From Chlorophyllum brunneum (taxonomy: Eukaryota > Basidiomycota > Agaricomycetes > Agaricales > Agaricaceae), in the NCBI GenBank assembly GCA_963576785.1, contig OY756150.1, positions 868,001-932,000 of the forward strand: a stretch of 64,000 bases of DNA, given 5' to 3'. Shown in pieces: positions 1-10,264 of this stretch; position 1 is the first letter of the stretch; the number at the start of each line of letters is the position of its first letter. A model generated the notes under the pieces. The model had not been told where the DNA came from and did not search any database. It saw only the letters and a program-made list of their open reading frames with translations. The position numbers and the translations under genes are program-made.

Positions 1-6
1 CTACAG

Positions 7-1836
7 CTCACCCCGAACTTGGATACGAGGAACAGTATGTTTTGAAATACGGTCGTCCTTATACATGTCTGACGTATTTTGCAGTTATGCACATGATGCT
101 TACACTAAATTCATGAAGAAGCATGGATGGGACGTCGAGGAGCATTACCATCTTGAGACTGCCTGGGTAGCAACCTTTGAGCACGGCCAAGGGGGAAGGG
201 TGATTGGAGTCAACTCTGAGGTACCTTGTTCATTCTCGTGTCTTTTGTTATATCGAAATAACATCGGCGCCCCAGATGGACGCCCTCAAAGGAATTGGCC
301 ATGCATGCGGTCACAACCTTATTGGAATAGCAGGTACGTTCGTCCGTAAGGGACATAACATGTTCTCAAATTCAGATAAGGTGTTGCTGTGTCCCTGGGA
401 CTGCGCGCCGCCTTGAAGAAGCACAACATATCCGGGAAGATTGTCCTACTAGGCACGCCTGGTTGGTATTACTCTATCAATCCACACATTACCACCCATT
501 CAATGACGATATTAGCTGAGGAAGGTGGTAACGGGAAGGTCAAGCTACTCGAGAAGGGTGCCTACGAAGCCATGGACATCTGCTTAATGTAAGTCCAATG
601 CTTATTTCCTGGAGGCTCAGAGACTAATAACACCCAAGGTGTCACCCCGCTCCTGGACCAATAGGCTCTGTTAGCCTCAGCAGCTGCCTTGCCATTCAAA
701 GAGTCGTCGCTGAATACGAGGGTCATACGTCCGTTTTCCAGTCACGACGTGTGATAAACCAAAATCGACTTAACTTGGCTGTAGCGCTCATGCCGCCCTT
801 TCCCCATGGGAGGGCAGGAACGCATTAGATGCCGCGGTACTTGGGTACAGCAATATCTCTGCTCTGCGTCAACAGCTTAAACCAACGCATCGTATCCACG
901 GCATCTTTGAAGGGGAGGACTGGGCACCTAACAGTTAGCTCTTTGTTTTTTGAGACCATTTACGGCCCCTAACTTATTCCTCTTGTAGTCATTCCCGACA
1001 AGGCGAAATTCATGTATGTCATAACTTGACTATCACCCCGGTTCCTTCATATACGTTTGAATAGTTGTTTTGTCCGTGCACCTACACGCTCGGAGATGGA
1101 GGAGACAGTAAAGAGGGTCGTTCCTTGTTTCGAGTAAGTGACTTGCTTTATTATCATATCGATTGATTGTCCCGCTTACCATATTTTACAGAGCTGGCGG
1201 ATTGGCGACTGGCTGTAAAGCCAATGTTCATCTGATGAGCCAAGCTTGGGATTTGCGACAGAACAAAGCTTTAGGTACGACGTAACAACTAGGTCTGCTG
1301 CACTGCCACTAAAATACATTCTTCCCCTTAACTATAGGCGACGAGGTTGCAAACATTATCCTGAATAAGTATGGATCCATTGATTATGAGTGGGGCATCA
1401 AGAGTGCCTCGACGGATTTCGTGAGCCCATAATCAACCTATCAGATCCCGTCACTGACTGTCCTTAACTAAGGGAACTATCACTTATGGTAAAACTCATG
1501 GATACATTCCCTCATAATGCTATTGTTCTAATCGTCATATAGCTCTACCCTCGCTCCACCCAGGTTTTTCAATTCCAACGGTTCCTGATGGCGGCAACCA
1601 CACTCGCGACTTTGCGAAAGCAGCAGCGACTCCTGAAGCTCATAAGCAATGCTTGATTATCTCGATTGCGCTCGCAGGCACGGGAATTCGTGTTCTTACT
1701 GATGATGCTTACTTCGCTGAGGTGCGCTAATCCTTACTCACGGCAAATGAGTGATGAATGTTAACATTGAGTTCTTTAGGTTAGGAAAGTATACGAAGAA
1801 GACGAAGAGATCCGAAAAGTGAGGTTGAAACAGTAA
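7..1836 (+). CDS. M20-family metallopeptidase (amidohydrolase), copy 1, 5' end outside window
   Basis: Zinc-dependent peptidase/amidohydrolase of the M20 family, most like the Xaa-Arg dipeptidase (PM20D2-like) branch. That assignment rests on motif recognition. Exons read from splice signals and by comparison with the neighbour copy: 7-34, 85-220, 276-333, 381-461, 516-588, 639-728, 785-933, 989-1013, 1065-1133, 1192-1274, 1338-1420, 1473-1488, 1543-1721, 1780-1836. Spliced, they stay in one frame to TAA. Visible motifs: [14 protein letters not shown] (metal-binding His), EEGGNGK (catalytic Glu pair), CHPAPGP, AHAA, GIFEG and HPGFSIP. One exon is only 16 nt and another 25 nt. The K-G pair before IGHACG is unusual, since the family normally has P-G. 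No break is seen in the visible part. The first exon or exons lie left of the window. Confidence 0.85.
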
Positions 1837-2143
1837 ACTTAACACTAAGTAAACGACCAGACTATGCTGGTATCATAAGTCAATACCTTGCAGGTGTTTG
1901 GAATACAGAGTTTCTTAACTGATTGTGACATCTACATTCACTCATGAAATTGGAACGCCAAGTTTATTTCATGCCGGAATTTTCCGATTACTTCACGGAC
2001 TCTAGGACTTTACAAATCTCCGACAGCGAAACATGGTGAGACGCGAACATATGGTTCATGTCAAGGTCAGCTGGATGATGACACATCTCGTTTCCTCGAC
2101 CATGAGAAGAGAAGGTCTTATCCTCTGAACTACTCTCCTCACG

Positions 2144-4220
2144 ATGTGCACTGGCGACGGTGAACCCCAACAAACGTGGAACAACACGGTATGGCATCCT
2201 GATGATAAGGCAGCACCTGCTCCCCAGGATCCTCACCCTGAGCGGCTCTATAAACCTGAAATATTGAAAACAATTGAAGAAACCATCGATGGACTCAGCG
2301 AAGAGCTCAGGGCACTGAGTCTGGATATCCACAGTACGTGTCTGGAACTTGTACCTCCTTGTTGATCTTACCGATGTGAAACCTTGAAAACAACAGGTCA
2401 TCCCGAGCTTCAATTCAAAGAACGGTACGCTTCGACGTTTGAAACGTAGCCCACAGAAACAGACTGGAGTTGAAAGATACGCACACGATACCTATACTGC
2501 ATTTATGAAGAAGCACGGGTGGAATGTCAAGGAACACTATCACCTTGATACAGCTTGGGAAGCGACTTTTGAGCATGGTAGAGGGGGTAGAGTCATTGGG
2601 GTAAATTCTGAGGTATGGATCCCCGATGGATCTGTAACTTTACAGTGACACGTTCTCAGATGGATGCTCTGCCGGAAATCGGGCACGCTTGTGGCCACAA
2701 CCTGATCGGAATAGCAGGCATGCCCATTTAAAAGGTTGTAACTTGCATATCTCACCCATTTCAAGGTGTTGCGGTATCCATAGGACTGCGCGCCGCCCTA
2801 GAGAAACATGATATACCGGGAAAAATCGTACTTTTGGGAACACCTGGTTCGTACTCACTAGCAGATTTACATTATATTTATCACTCAAACGATGTGATAA
2901 GCCGAAGAAGGTGGCGATGGAAAGGTTATTCTGCTCGAAAAAGGCGCCTACAAAGACATGGATGCCTGTTTGATGTGAATATATTTATTCTCCAGCCATG
3001 GAAGAAGCAGATACTGATATTACCTAAGGTGCCATCCCGCGCCCGGGCCTATAGGATCCATTAGTCTCACCAGCTGCTTTGCCCGAGAAAAAATCACAGT
3101 CGAATATGAGGGGCATACGTTTGTTTCCCTAACCGTCGCCGCATAAAAGCGGCATCTGACCTCACCTCATATTAGTGCTCATGCTGCCCTTTCCCCCTGG
3201 GAGGGAAAGAACGCATTGGACGCCGCTGTTCTAGGTTATAACAACGTCTCTGCTCTCCGCCAGCAACTCAAACCAACGACCCGCATTCATGGTATCTTCG
3301 AAGGGTCTGATTGGGCACCCAACAGTATGCTATTGATTTTACGCCACACAGCCTCTAATGCACTTTGTTTTGATGGTCAGTTATTCCGGACAAGGCCAAG
3401 TTCATGTACGTGGGGCTTCCCATTTTCGTGTTTGATGCTTGACGCATGTGTCAACAGGTGCTATGTCCGTGCATCGACCCTTTCAGAGTTATTGCCGACC
3501 GTCGAGCGAATCCTGCCCTGCTTCCAGTAAGCAGAGCCCAATATCTGAATCTAAATGGTGAATCATTGATGGCATTTCAGTGCTGCTGGGTTGGCAACAG
3601 GATGTAAAGTCACAATCACCCACCATGGGCAATCCTTTGATTTACGGCAGAACAAGACTTTGGGTACGTCGCGTTGCTGAAAATCCAAGAGGCTAACGGC
3701 TCACAAGGCCTTTATGCTAGGTGATGAAGTTGCAAATATCATCCTGAATAAGTACGGGTCTATCGACTACGAGTGGGGTATTAGATATGCTTCGACAGAT
3801 TTCGTGAGAACATACACCCTTTTCTCCTTTTCCCTCGCCACTCACACGCGGATGTGTAGGGAAATGTCACTTATGGCGAGTCGCAAGTTTCTGATTCTTT
3901 TCTGGTACCCGCTCTGACGTCCACCTAGCTCTGCCTGCCCTTCATCCGGGCTTTTCGATCCCAACATTCCCTAATGGCGGCAACCACACTCGTGATTTCG
4001 CGACATCTGCAGCAATGATCGAGGCTCATAAACAGTGCTTAATTATGTCAATTACACTTGCGGGCACTGGTCTCCGTGTCCTCACCGATGATGGTTTCTT
4101 TGCAGAGGTGGACTAGTTTAGTCTAACTCTCACGGAAGCTGAAAGGCTGATTACTTTTTTTTTGTTCAGGTCAAGAGAATGTATGCGGAAGATGAGGAGA
4201 TTCATAGGCTTCGGAACTAG
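2144..4220 (+). CDS. M20-family metallopeptidase (amidohydrolase), copy 2, complete
   Basis: Complete tandem paralogue of the upstream gene, 307 bases downstream of its stop. Exons: 2144-2333, 2397-2424, 2477-2612, 2660-2717, 2766-2846, 2902-2974, 3029-3118, 3176-3324, 3381-3405, 3458-3526, 3581-3663, 3721-3803, 3860-3875, 3929-4107, 4170-4220. They sum to 1,311 nt, or 436 aa. ATG 2144 is chosen because it opens the only long frame joining the HPEL exon. Motifs: HPEL near residue 65, [44 protein letters not shown]. Thirteen internal exons have exactly the same length as in copy 1, so the pair arose by tandem duplication after the introns were in place. Two introns (2718-2765 and 3876-3928) start with GC instead of GT where copy 1 has GT. 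Likely a cytosolic dipeptidase or amidohydrolase. The substrate is unknown. Confidence 0.87.
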
Positions 4221-5290
4221 GGCAATTAAATCCAATAAATGTCATGACATGTATAGTACCTTATTTGGGCTCTCATCACTCTCTTTTGAACTTTATAGAG
4301 GAAGTGAACCAGTGCCGGAGTGCCTGGGGTCTGTACTACTAGATTTTTCAGCTTGCATGACTCTGTTTCAGCTAGGTCTTATCTTAGAGTCAGGTTCAGC
4401 AATGGCTTATGACGGGGTCTCACGGGGGTCGGGTATTACTTCAACATCTTACACAAGTGGCAGGCATAAGAGAGATGAATAAGAAATGTCTATGGTACAA
4501 CTTCAACAGAGGGAGGGCTGCCTTTCAAACATAGATGATGTCACATGTATTTATGAAATATAATTATGCAATCAAGGCTGGTTAAATCTTCAGTTTCTGC
4601 AGCCAGCCAGACCAGTGTCTCAGCCACTTCCATCTAACCCATACAACATGGGTATTCAACTTGTTTGTTATTCTGCCTACAATAAAGTTGTGAATCCCAA
4701 GTTCTACAACAGAACTGCCTCAAAGTTGTGATCTGTGCATGGTTCCTGGGATATTTACTAGTTGAAGCACTAACAGATAAGGGGTGTAAAGTATTTGCTT
4801 TAGAGGCTGTTCAATGTTTGGAAGACAAGGACCTGCAGAATCTTGCAGAGGTTTACAAAATCCATTTTATACTTCTTTGTAAGTCTATTATTAGTAGTTG
4901 TGGTAGCTTCTTATGTCAATTCTGTTTCTATCCTCAGTTTACAATAGGAGAGAAAGCCACTCCACTTCTTACAATCAAGAAAAGATAGAAGTAAAGGTAT
5001 GTAAAGGGGTTTTGTTCTAACCTATTGGCTTAGCTTGGTGTTTAGATATTAGAGTGAGATAGCTATAGCTGTGTCTTGTCTGGAAAAGTCAACTTTAATT
5101 CTATTGACTTGGACTTGGTGGAGCCTGGGCCTGAAGATGTACCTGTCATAGTGACTGAGTCAGTGCATATTTTTGCCCCTTCTCTCAGCTATAATACAAA
5201 CTTGAAAGATATTTAATCTTTTTCTATATAATTGGGTCAATGAATTTATCTATTTTTTAGTACATACTATATCTACTCTTGCAGTGCTGT
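4221..5290. other. Intergenic, AT-rich, no supported gene
   Basis: Follows the second M20 gene and runs to the first LTR. Short open frames here (for example around 4728-4988) show no recognisable domain, and the base composition turns AT-rich from about 4.5 kb, as in the decayed repeats. It may hold remnants of an older element that I cannot identify. Confidence 0.5.
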
Positions 5291-5594
5291 TGTTACAACC
5301 TTAGTCTAGGACTCAGATTGTAAGTCTTTGGATAAAAACAAGGAAGTAGAGAGAAGAGTAAGGGATAATATAATTGGTAAAGTATAAGGAATACATTAAG
5401 TATTACTACACTTTATATACTAGTGGTGAGTACTAAAAATAGGGAAACAGAGTAAAGAAGTCATAGTGACAAGTAGAATGAGTCAGTAAGAGTACAGCCA
5501 TAAGGAATGAAACAGAAGATGAAATAGATATACTAGAATGATGAGTATAATAGGTACATGATAGGAATATAATATCTATCTATAGTTCATAACA
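5291..5594 (-). repeat. LTR of element A (3' LTR)
   Basis: 304 bases bounded by TGTTA...TAACA, the same length as the LTR of F at 50024-50327 and about 90% alike by eye. The promoter-side TATATAAAG box and the pyrimidine-rich end of the family are readable on the minus strand. No duplicate of the left flank is found at the other known ends. Confidence 0.88.
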
Positions 5595-5700
5595 ATAACC
5601 TCCCTTTTTATGTTCATGACCCCATAAAGTGTAGTACTCTACTTGTTGTTTTGATCTTTGTATAAGGTATTAATAAGTTGCCTCTTGGTAGAGCCAATCA

Positions 5701-6551
5701 TTAGGGTTCCTGACTTACATCAACATTCAATCCAGAAAGGCACATGGTCTTGTCCACCTCTAAAAAGGGCAATGGTGCATCCTCAGAAAGTACAGTATTG
5801 TTAGTCTTAGCAGTAACAAGGTTGTAGACTATTTCCTCCCAATAGTTTTCTTCAAATTGTCCTCTGTCCTTGAGTGTGAGGTAAGATGGTGGTGGGTTAA
5901 ATATCATTGGTTTGGCTGGTGGGTCTATGTCAGGTAGTTGTATAAGGAGGTGGTCTACTTTATCTTGCATATCTAGTTCTATTAGATGGTCTGAAACTAA
6001 TTTATTGATTCCCTTTATTCCTTTATCCAACCATTCTTGTTCATCTTCTTTGTTATATGGTGGTTTTTCCAGTAGTAAGGTGGGGGTATATGAGTCAAGC
6101 TCTATTAGGCATTGAGCTAGTTGGTATGCAGGATTGTCACTAGAGTCAGTAAGATGATTGAGATGTTTGCCTATTATGACTAAAGCACTCTGGATACAAC
6201 ATTTGGTATCCATGTGTACCATCACATTGAGATTAGTGGCTGCTTTGTCTAGTTTTTTTTTTTTTTTTTTAAATCTGCTTTGTCTAGTAACTCTTTCATG
6301 AGTGCATGCTTCTCTGGTAGCATGGCTACTAGGAGTGCTCTAATGATTATAACAAGTAGGATATGGCTTAAGGCTTTGGATTGACTTTGAATATTGTTGA
6401 TAGCATGTATGATGTATGTGAGGCCTTTGATGGTCAAGATGTAGTATTCAATTTGCTTGTTGGTTGTCTGTGTATCAAGGATATTATTGAGTTCTTGTTT
6501 GAATTTGGTGTCGTTGGCTAGGTATGGGGTAGGTTTGCATTCAGTAAACAT
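5701..6551 (-). pseudogene. ORF3 of element A, split by a poly(A) insertion
   Basis: Third ORF of the gypsy family, downstream of pol and upstream of the 3' LTR. It starts MFTECKPTPYL at 6551, aligning with the MPAERQLTPYPYL start in C and E. The C-terminal half keeps the pattern P-M-x-F ... Y-x-TLK ... YW-x2-IV-x2-L shared with C, D and E. It is interrupted near 6249 by a small insertion of poly(A) with a 13-base duplication, giving two open pieces (6249-6551 and 5701-6225). Function unknown. Confidence 0.75.
6240..6287 (-). mobile_element. Poly(A)-only insertion with 13-bp target duplication
   Basis: CTGCTTTGTCTAG occurs at 6240-6252 and again at 6275-6287. Between them is a run of 18 T followed by AAAT. 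On the minus strand this is ATTT followed by 18 A, flanked by a perfect 13-base duplication. The homologous part of element D (near 37945) lacks it, so it is an insertion. The pattern fits target-primed reverse transcription that copied almost only a poly(A) tail. Confidence 0.7.
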
Positions 6552-7259
6552 GGTGTATTATAGAGATAATTGGCAAGGTCTGGTGTGCAATGGATACAAC
6601 AAGAGGTTCTTCGAGTGTAGTAATTTCTTGGGATGTGAGGTTCCTTGTTCATAATTGTCATTTTTTACCCCCCTTTTTTATAGGTTTCATCCTCAAAATC
6701 TTGTCCAAAAATTCCTGAACTGCCTCCTTAGTATTTCCTAGTTCTGACTTATCTTCCCATGCAGTGTACTAGGTATTGATTTTGCCATCCTCTTGTGTAG
6801 TGTCCTTGGATCTCTTCTACTTTGTACTGTTCTTCATCATTGATGATCTTGGGTATCAGTAGTGGTAGGGTATGCTGGCTGTCGAACTTGGGTTTCTGAT
6901 AGGGGGAGAGGAGTCTGCTATTGAACACATCATATATTGCCCATATTTTAGATAATTCCAGTTGGTAACTTGTTTTGCTTATTTTTGCTTTTATTCAGAA
7001 TGGTCCATAACATTTGTGATCCAGCTTCTTGGTTGGCCTTGTTGTCCTGATATTGCTTGCTTCAAGCCATACTTATTCTCCTGGACTATACTCATGTTCT
7101 GGTTTGGTATTGTTGTGTTTCTCCATTTGTGTCTAGCTGTGTTACAGTATTTTGATTGTTTCTTGTTGCATGTATTGTAACTCCTGTGTTTGTTCCATGA
7201 TCACAGATACCTTGGTAAGGTTCATTATATCTCCCTTCCAAGGGTGTTGTCTGTAAACT

Positions 7260-7831
7260 TGTTGAAGTTTCAGACATATTCTAGAAATAGATTATGAAGT
7301 CATTATTCTAATAATAGACTGATCCGTTACTTTCCAGTAACTTCATTCCGTAGTAACTTCCTATGAGTTGCTCTGCATACGATGAGAGTCATAAGTACTT
7401 GATAGATTATTCTACATAGTACCAATGACTAGATACTATGTTCCGCAGTACTCCGCAGGCACTACGCCGCAGTTAAAGGGAGTCATAAGGAACAATCCAT
7501 GCAATGCTAGTATTTTATGTAGTATGACTCATCTATGTTACAATATGTATATAAACCCCATATAGTAGACCTAAGTTCTGCATCTTGTTCAATCGAACAA
7601 CTTCTTCATCATTGCCTATCTGTTTGAGTACAACACCTCAATTGATCTTATCGACTTTGACCTCTACTTAACTGACGTTAACCACTTCATCAATAATATC
7701 TGTCTATCCGAACTACCTTACTACAGGTATCAGATAGAAGCTTATTATCTCGGTGAGTAGACCCTATGTTCTCTCCCACTGCGTTTACTGCTGCCCCCAG
7801 CAAACAACTCGTTACGGTCGTTTCCTAAACA
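7260..7831 (+). repeat. 5' LTR of copia-1
   Basis: Starts TGTTGAAG and ends TTTCCTAAACA. A TATATAAA box lies near 7548. It pairs with the 3' LTR at equal length. Confidence 0.93.
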
Positions 7832-7846
7832 GGTTATGGGCCCCGG
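7832..7846 (+). other. Primer binding site of copia-1, initiator tRNA-Met anticodon region
   Basis: GGTTATGGGCCCCGG starts at the first base after the LTR. Its reverse complement, CCGGGGCCCATAACC, contains CAT within CCCATAACC, the anticodon-loop sequence of initiator tRNA-Met. Drosophila copia is known to use an internal tRNA-iMet fragment with a very similar site. The same GGTTATGG follows the 5' LTR of copia-2. Confidence 0.7.
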
Positions 7847-7990
7847 TAGCCTTACCGATGGTTAAACCATTATCATCCCCTCTAATTGAGATAGGATGAT
7901 AGGGCTTCGCCTGACAGAGTTATCCTTGTATTTGATCATTGCTGATTTGAGAATTTTCTTCTAGAAAGAAATACACTCGACGAAGATATT

Positions 7991-8812
7991 ATGTCTACAA
8001 ATAATATCGTCGCTGGTTTACCTAAGCTCAATGGGCTAAAGAACTATGCGTTCTGGTCTAGAAGGCTTCAGGATGCCCTAACCCTCATTTTTGTCACTGG
8101 TTCTGACCAGTCCGGATGGACTGTGACAGATCAGGATCTCTCTCCTGCGAATCCTACCACCTTAACGGAGGAGGATAGAAGGAGAGAACAATTGAGAGGT
8201 CAGGCATTGGCTGTTATTAATGGCACCTTACCTGATTCCCTGTTACTCCATGGGCATGATGCCCCTGGATTTCTCTGGACTGATTTGAAAACCCACTTTG
8301 GGACACCTTCTCCTGCCACGGTGTATTCAATTCTCCAAAGAATGTTGCGAAAGCGCATTTCAGGGAATCAAGATCCAGCAATGGATCTAGCTGAATTGAG
8401 AACAATGGCTTCTCAATTAGAAACAGCTAAGGTAAAATTGCCAGAAGTTCTTGGCGCGATGATCGCTTTGAACGCATTACCACCGGATTGGAATGTAGTG
8501 GCACAAACAACATTGGCGAATAATCACGATGTTGTAGATATGACCTGGGAGGTAGTTCAGCAGGCTATAAATACGGAGTGGTCAAGACGTGAAGGGTCAA
8601 GACCTAACATGTCTAACCCCCAAGCATCTTTTGCCGCAACTGCTAACTACCAATCTCGCCCTCAGGGCAATATCCCCAGGACTCGCCCTGGACTACCCTG
8701 GAACCGCTTCCACCCTGGAGGCAATACCAGGGCCCAGCCTGCGCGAGGTCCACGCCACCCTGCTAATCTGAGTGGGCAGCCTCCTCAGCCTTCTCCCCCT
8801 TCTCCTACCTAG
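7991..8812 (+). CDS. copia-1 Gag (nucleocapsid precursor)
   Basis: 273 aa ending at TAG 8810-8812. It begins MSTNNIVAGLPKLNGLKNYAFWSRRLQ, the typical N-terminus of copia-type Gag (LxGxNYxxWxxR pattern), followed by the helical Gag core to about residue 200 and a Pro/Arg/Gln-rich basic tail. No CCHC zinc knuckle is present in this ORF, which is unusual for copia Gag. The same frame stays open after the TAG into a GC-rich segment. ATG 7991 is the first in frame after the primer site. Confidence 0.85.
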   Translation: MSTNNIVAGLPKLNGLKNYAFWSRRLQDALTLIFVTGSDQSGWTVTDQDLSPANPTTLTEEDRRREQLRGQALAVINGTLPDSLLLHGHDAPGFLWTDLKTHFGTPSPATVYSILQRMLRKRISGNQDPAMDLAELRTMASQLETAKVKLPEVLGAMIALNALPPDWNVVAQTTLANNHDVVDMTWEVVQQAINTEWSRREGSRPNMSNPQASFAATANYQSRPQGNIPRTRPGLPWNRFHPGGNTRAQPARGPRHPANLSGQPPQPSPPSPT

Positions 8813-10264
8813 ATTAATGTCCAGAAGAAGAAGAAGAAGCCCAAAAAGCGCCAGGGTAAACCCCAGGCCCACATGGCGGAAGCCATGGCGGGCTTTGCCG
8901 CTGCCATGGAACTGGCGGTCCATCGCTTCACTGGTCTGGGGATGACCCCCTTCGACCTGATGAGGTGCATGGATGCGCCTCGACCCGTTCCCGCTCCCGC
9001 TCCTCCGACCACTCGTATACTAGTGAGTGAGAGACCAAAACCTCTTACTTGGGTTAATCCCAAGAAGGTCCAGCAGGCACGAGAGAACGCTCGTGCTGAG
9101 CTCGAGAAAAAGGTGCGGGCTGAAGCACGAAACTTATGTTTCACCGCTCTCCTCGAAAACTCACTGTGGATCCAACAGGTGACCACCTGGCGCGACTGCG
9201 TCACTGGTCCTTCGCCCATGCAAATGGCAAAGAAACGTGCTCTCGATCGATACGATTGACGGATGCACGAGGTCTCTCACCCCTGCGCTCCGAAAGGACG
9301 ATCGGTGACACTGCCCGGTGCATCTTCGGTTCCTTCTGGTCACCCCCCAGGTTGTACCTGTGAGGGACACACGAGGGTAAGTAAATGGTTCACTAAAAAT
9401 AGTAACCCCAATATTAACGCGACTCGCGTCCGTTTTGCTTTTCTCTTACCTCATGGTTCGCCATACGCCTTATTGATTTCTCCCAAATTTGGGAATAAAC
9501 TCAATTTGGTTATGCATCATGTGGTAAAGATCCCAAGCATGGACTCCGTTGCCCGGGGCGACTCGCTTGAACCTGGAGAGGTTCGGCTGTACTACCTTCC
9601 TCCTCCGGAGGAAATAGTAGCTCCAGCCATTAGGACCTACGAAGAGGAGTTCCCTCCTCTCCCTCGGGCCTCCCCTCCAACGGAGCGATTCCAGAGTAAG
9701 AGATACTCTCTTACTCAGAAGAACAAGACCGCTGATAGGCGTCCTGCCACACTTTCAGTGTTGGTAGACGAAGCCTTCAAACGGCTTGAGAGTGAGAAGG
9801 AGGTCGACGACCTCATGGCACCGGCTCAGGATGTCACATACGACATCCGTGACCCCAGGAACCCTGCAAACGTCGCAGGACCCTCTTCTGGGCCTCTCCC
9901 AAAGTCTCCGAAGTCCGAACCCTTTGCTTCGGCACCTCAATCTAAGGTGTCACTCGGACTCTCGTCAACTGACTACGGGAGCGACTTCAAGAAGAAGGGA
10001 GGAGCTGGGTACGTGATCAATTCGATCTCAGATACTCTTACTAACCCTGATACACAGTCCTGTCACCAATATGCCGACCGGCCATCTTCGCAAGAAGAAG
10101 GGCAAGGGCAAGGGGAAGGGACGTCGGGGGCCGGGCATATAGATACACTATCGGGATCTTTAGGATCCCATAATAATGTATTTTCATGCGAATTGATGAA
10201 TGAGAAGTGTTTTAACACTTCTCAATTTTCTTGTTCTCCACGCGCATGCCCGATCAGTATTTAA
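8813..10264 (+). pseudogene. GC-rich extra segment between copia-1 gag and protease, unknown
   Basis: Continues in the gag frame through one TGA at 9257-9259 to TAA at 10262-10264, about 480 codons. Much more GC-rich than the rest of copia-1. It begins with a run of lysines and then a Pro/Ala-rich region, a helical stretch (KKVQQARENARAELEKKV) and acidic/Pro-rich parts. I recognise no domain and no zinc knuckle. It could be a captured host or foreign coding segment, or a divergent Gag C-terminus. Confidence 0.5.

Noticed and set aside
4162..4482. 106-codon open frame overlapping the last exon of M20 copy 2
   Set aside because: Its start lies inside the intron and exon of the peptidase in another frame. 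The peptidase reading is supported by the paralogue.
8809..9219. Long minus-strand frame in the GC-rich part of copia-1
   Set aside because: Shadow of the plus-strand gag-frame segment. Low-complexity and hydrophobic runs arise from the complement of a Lys/Pro-rich stretch.
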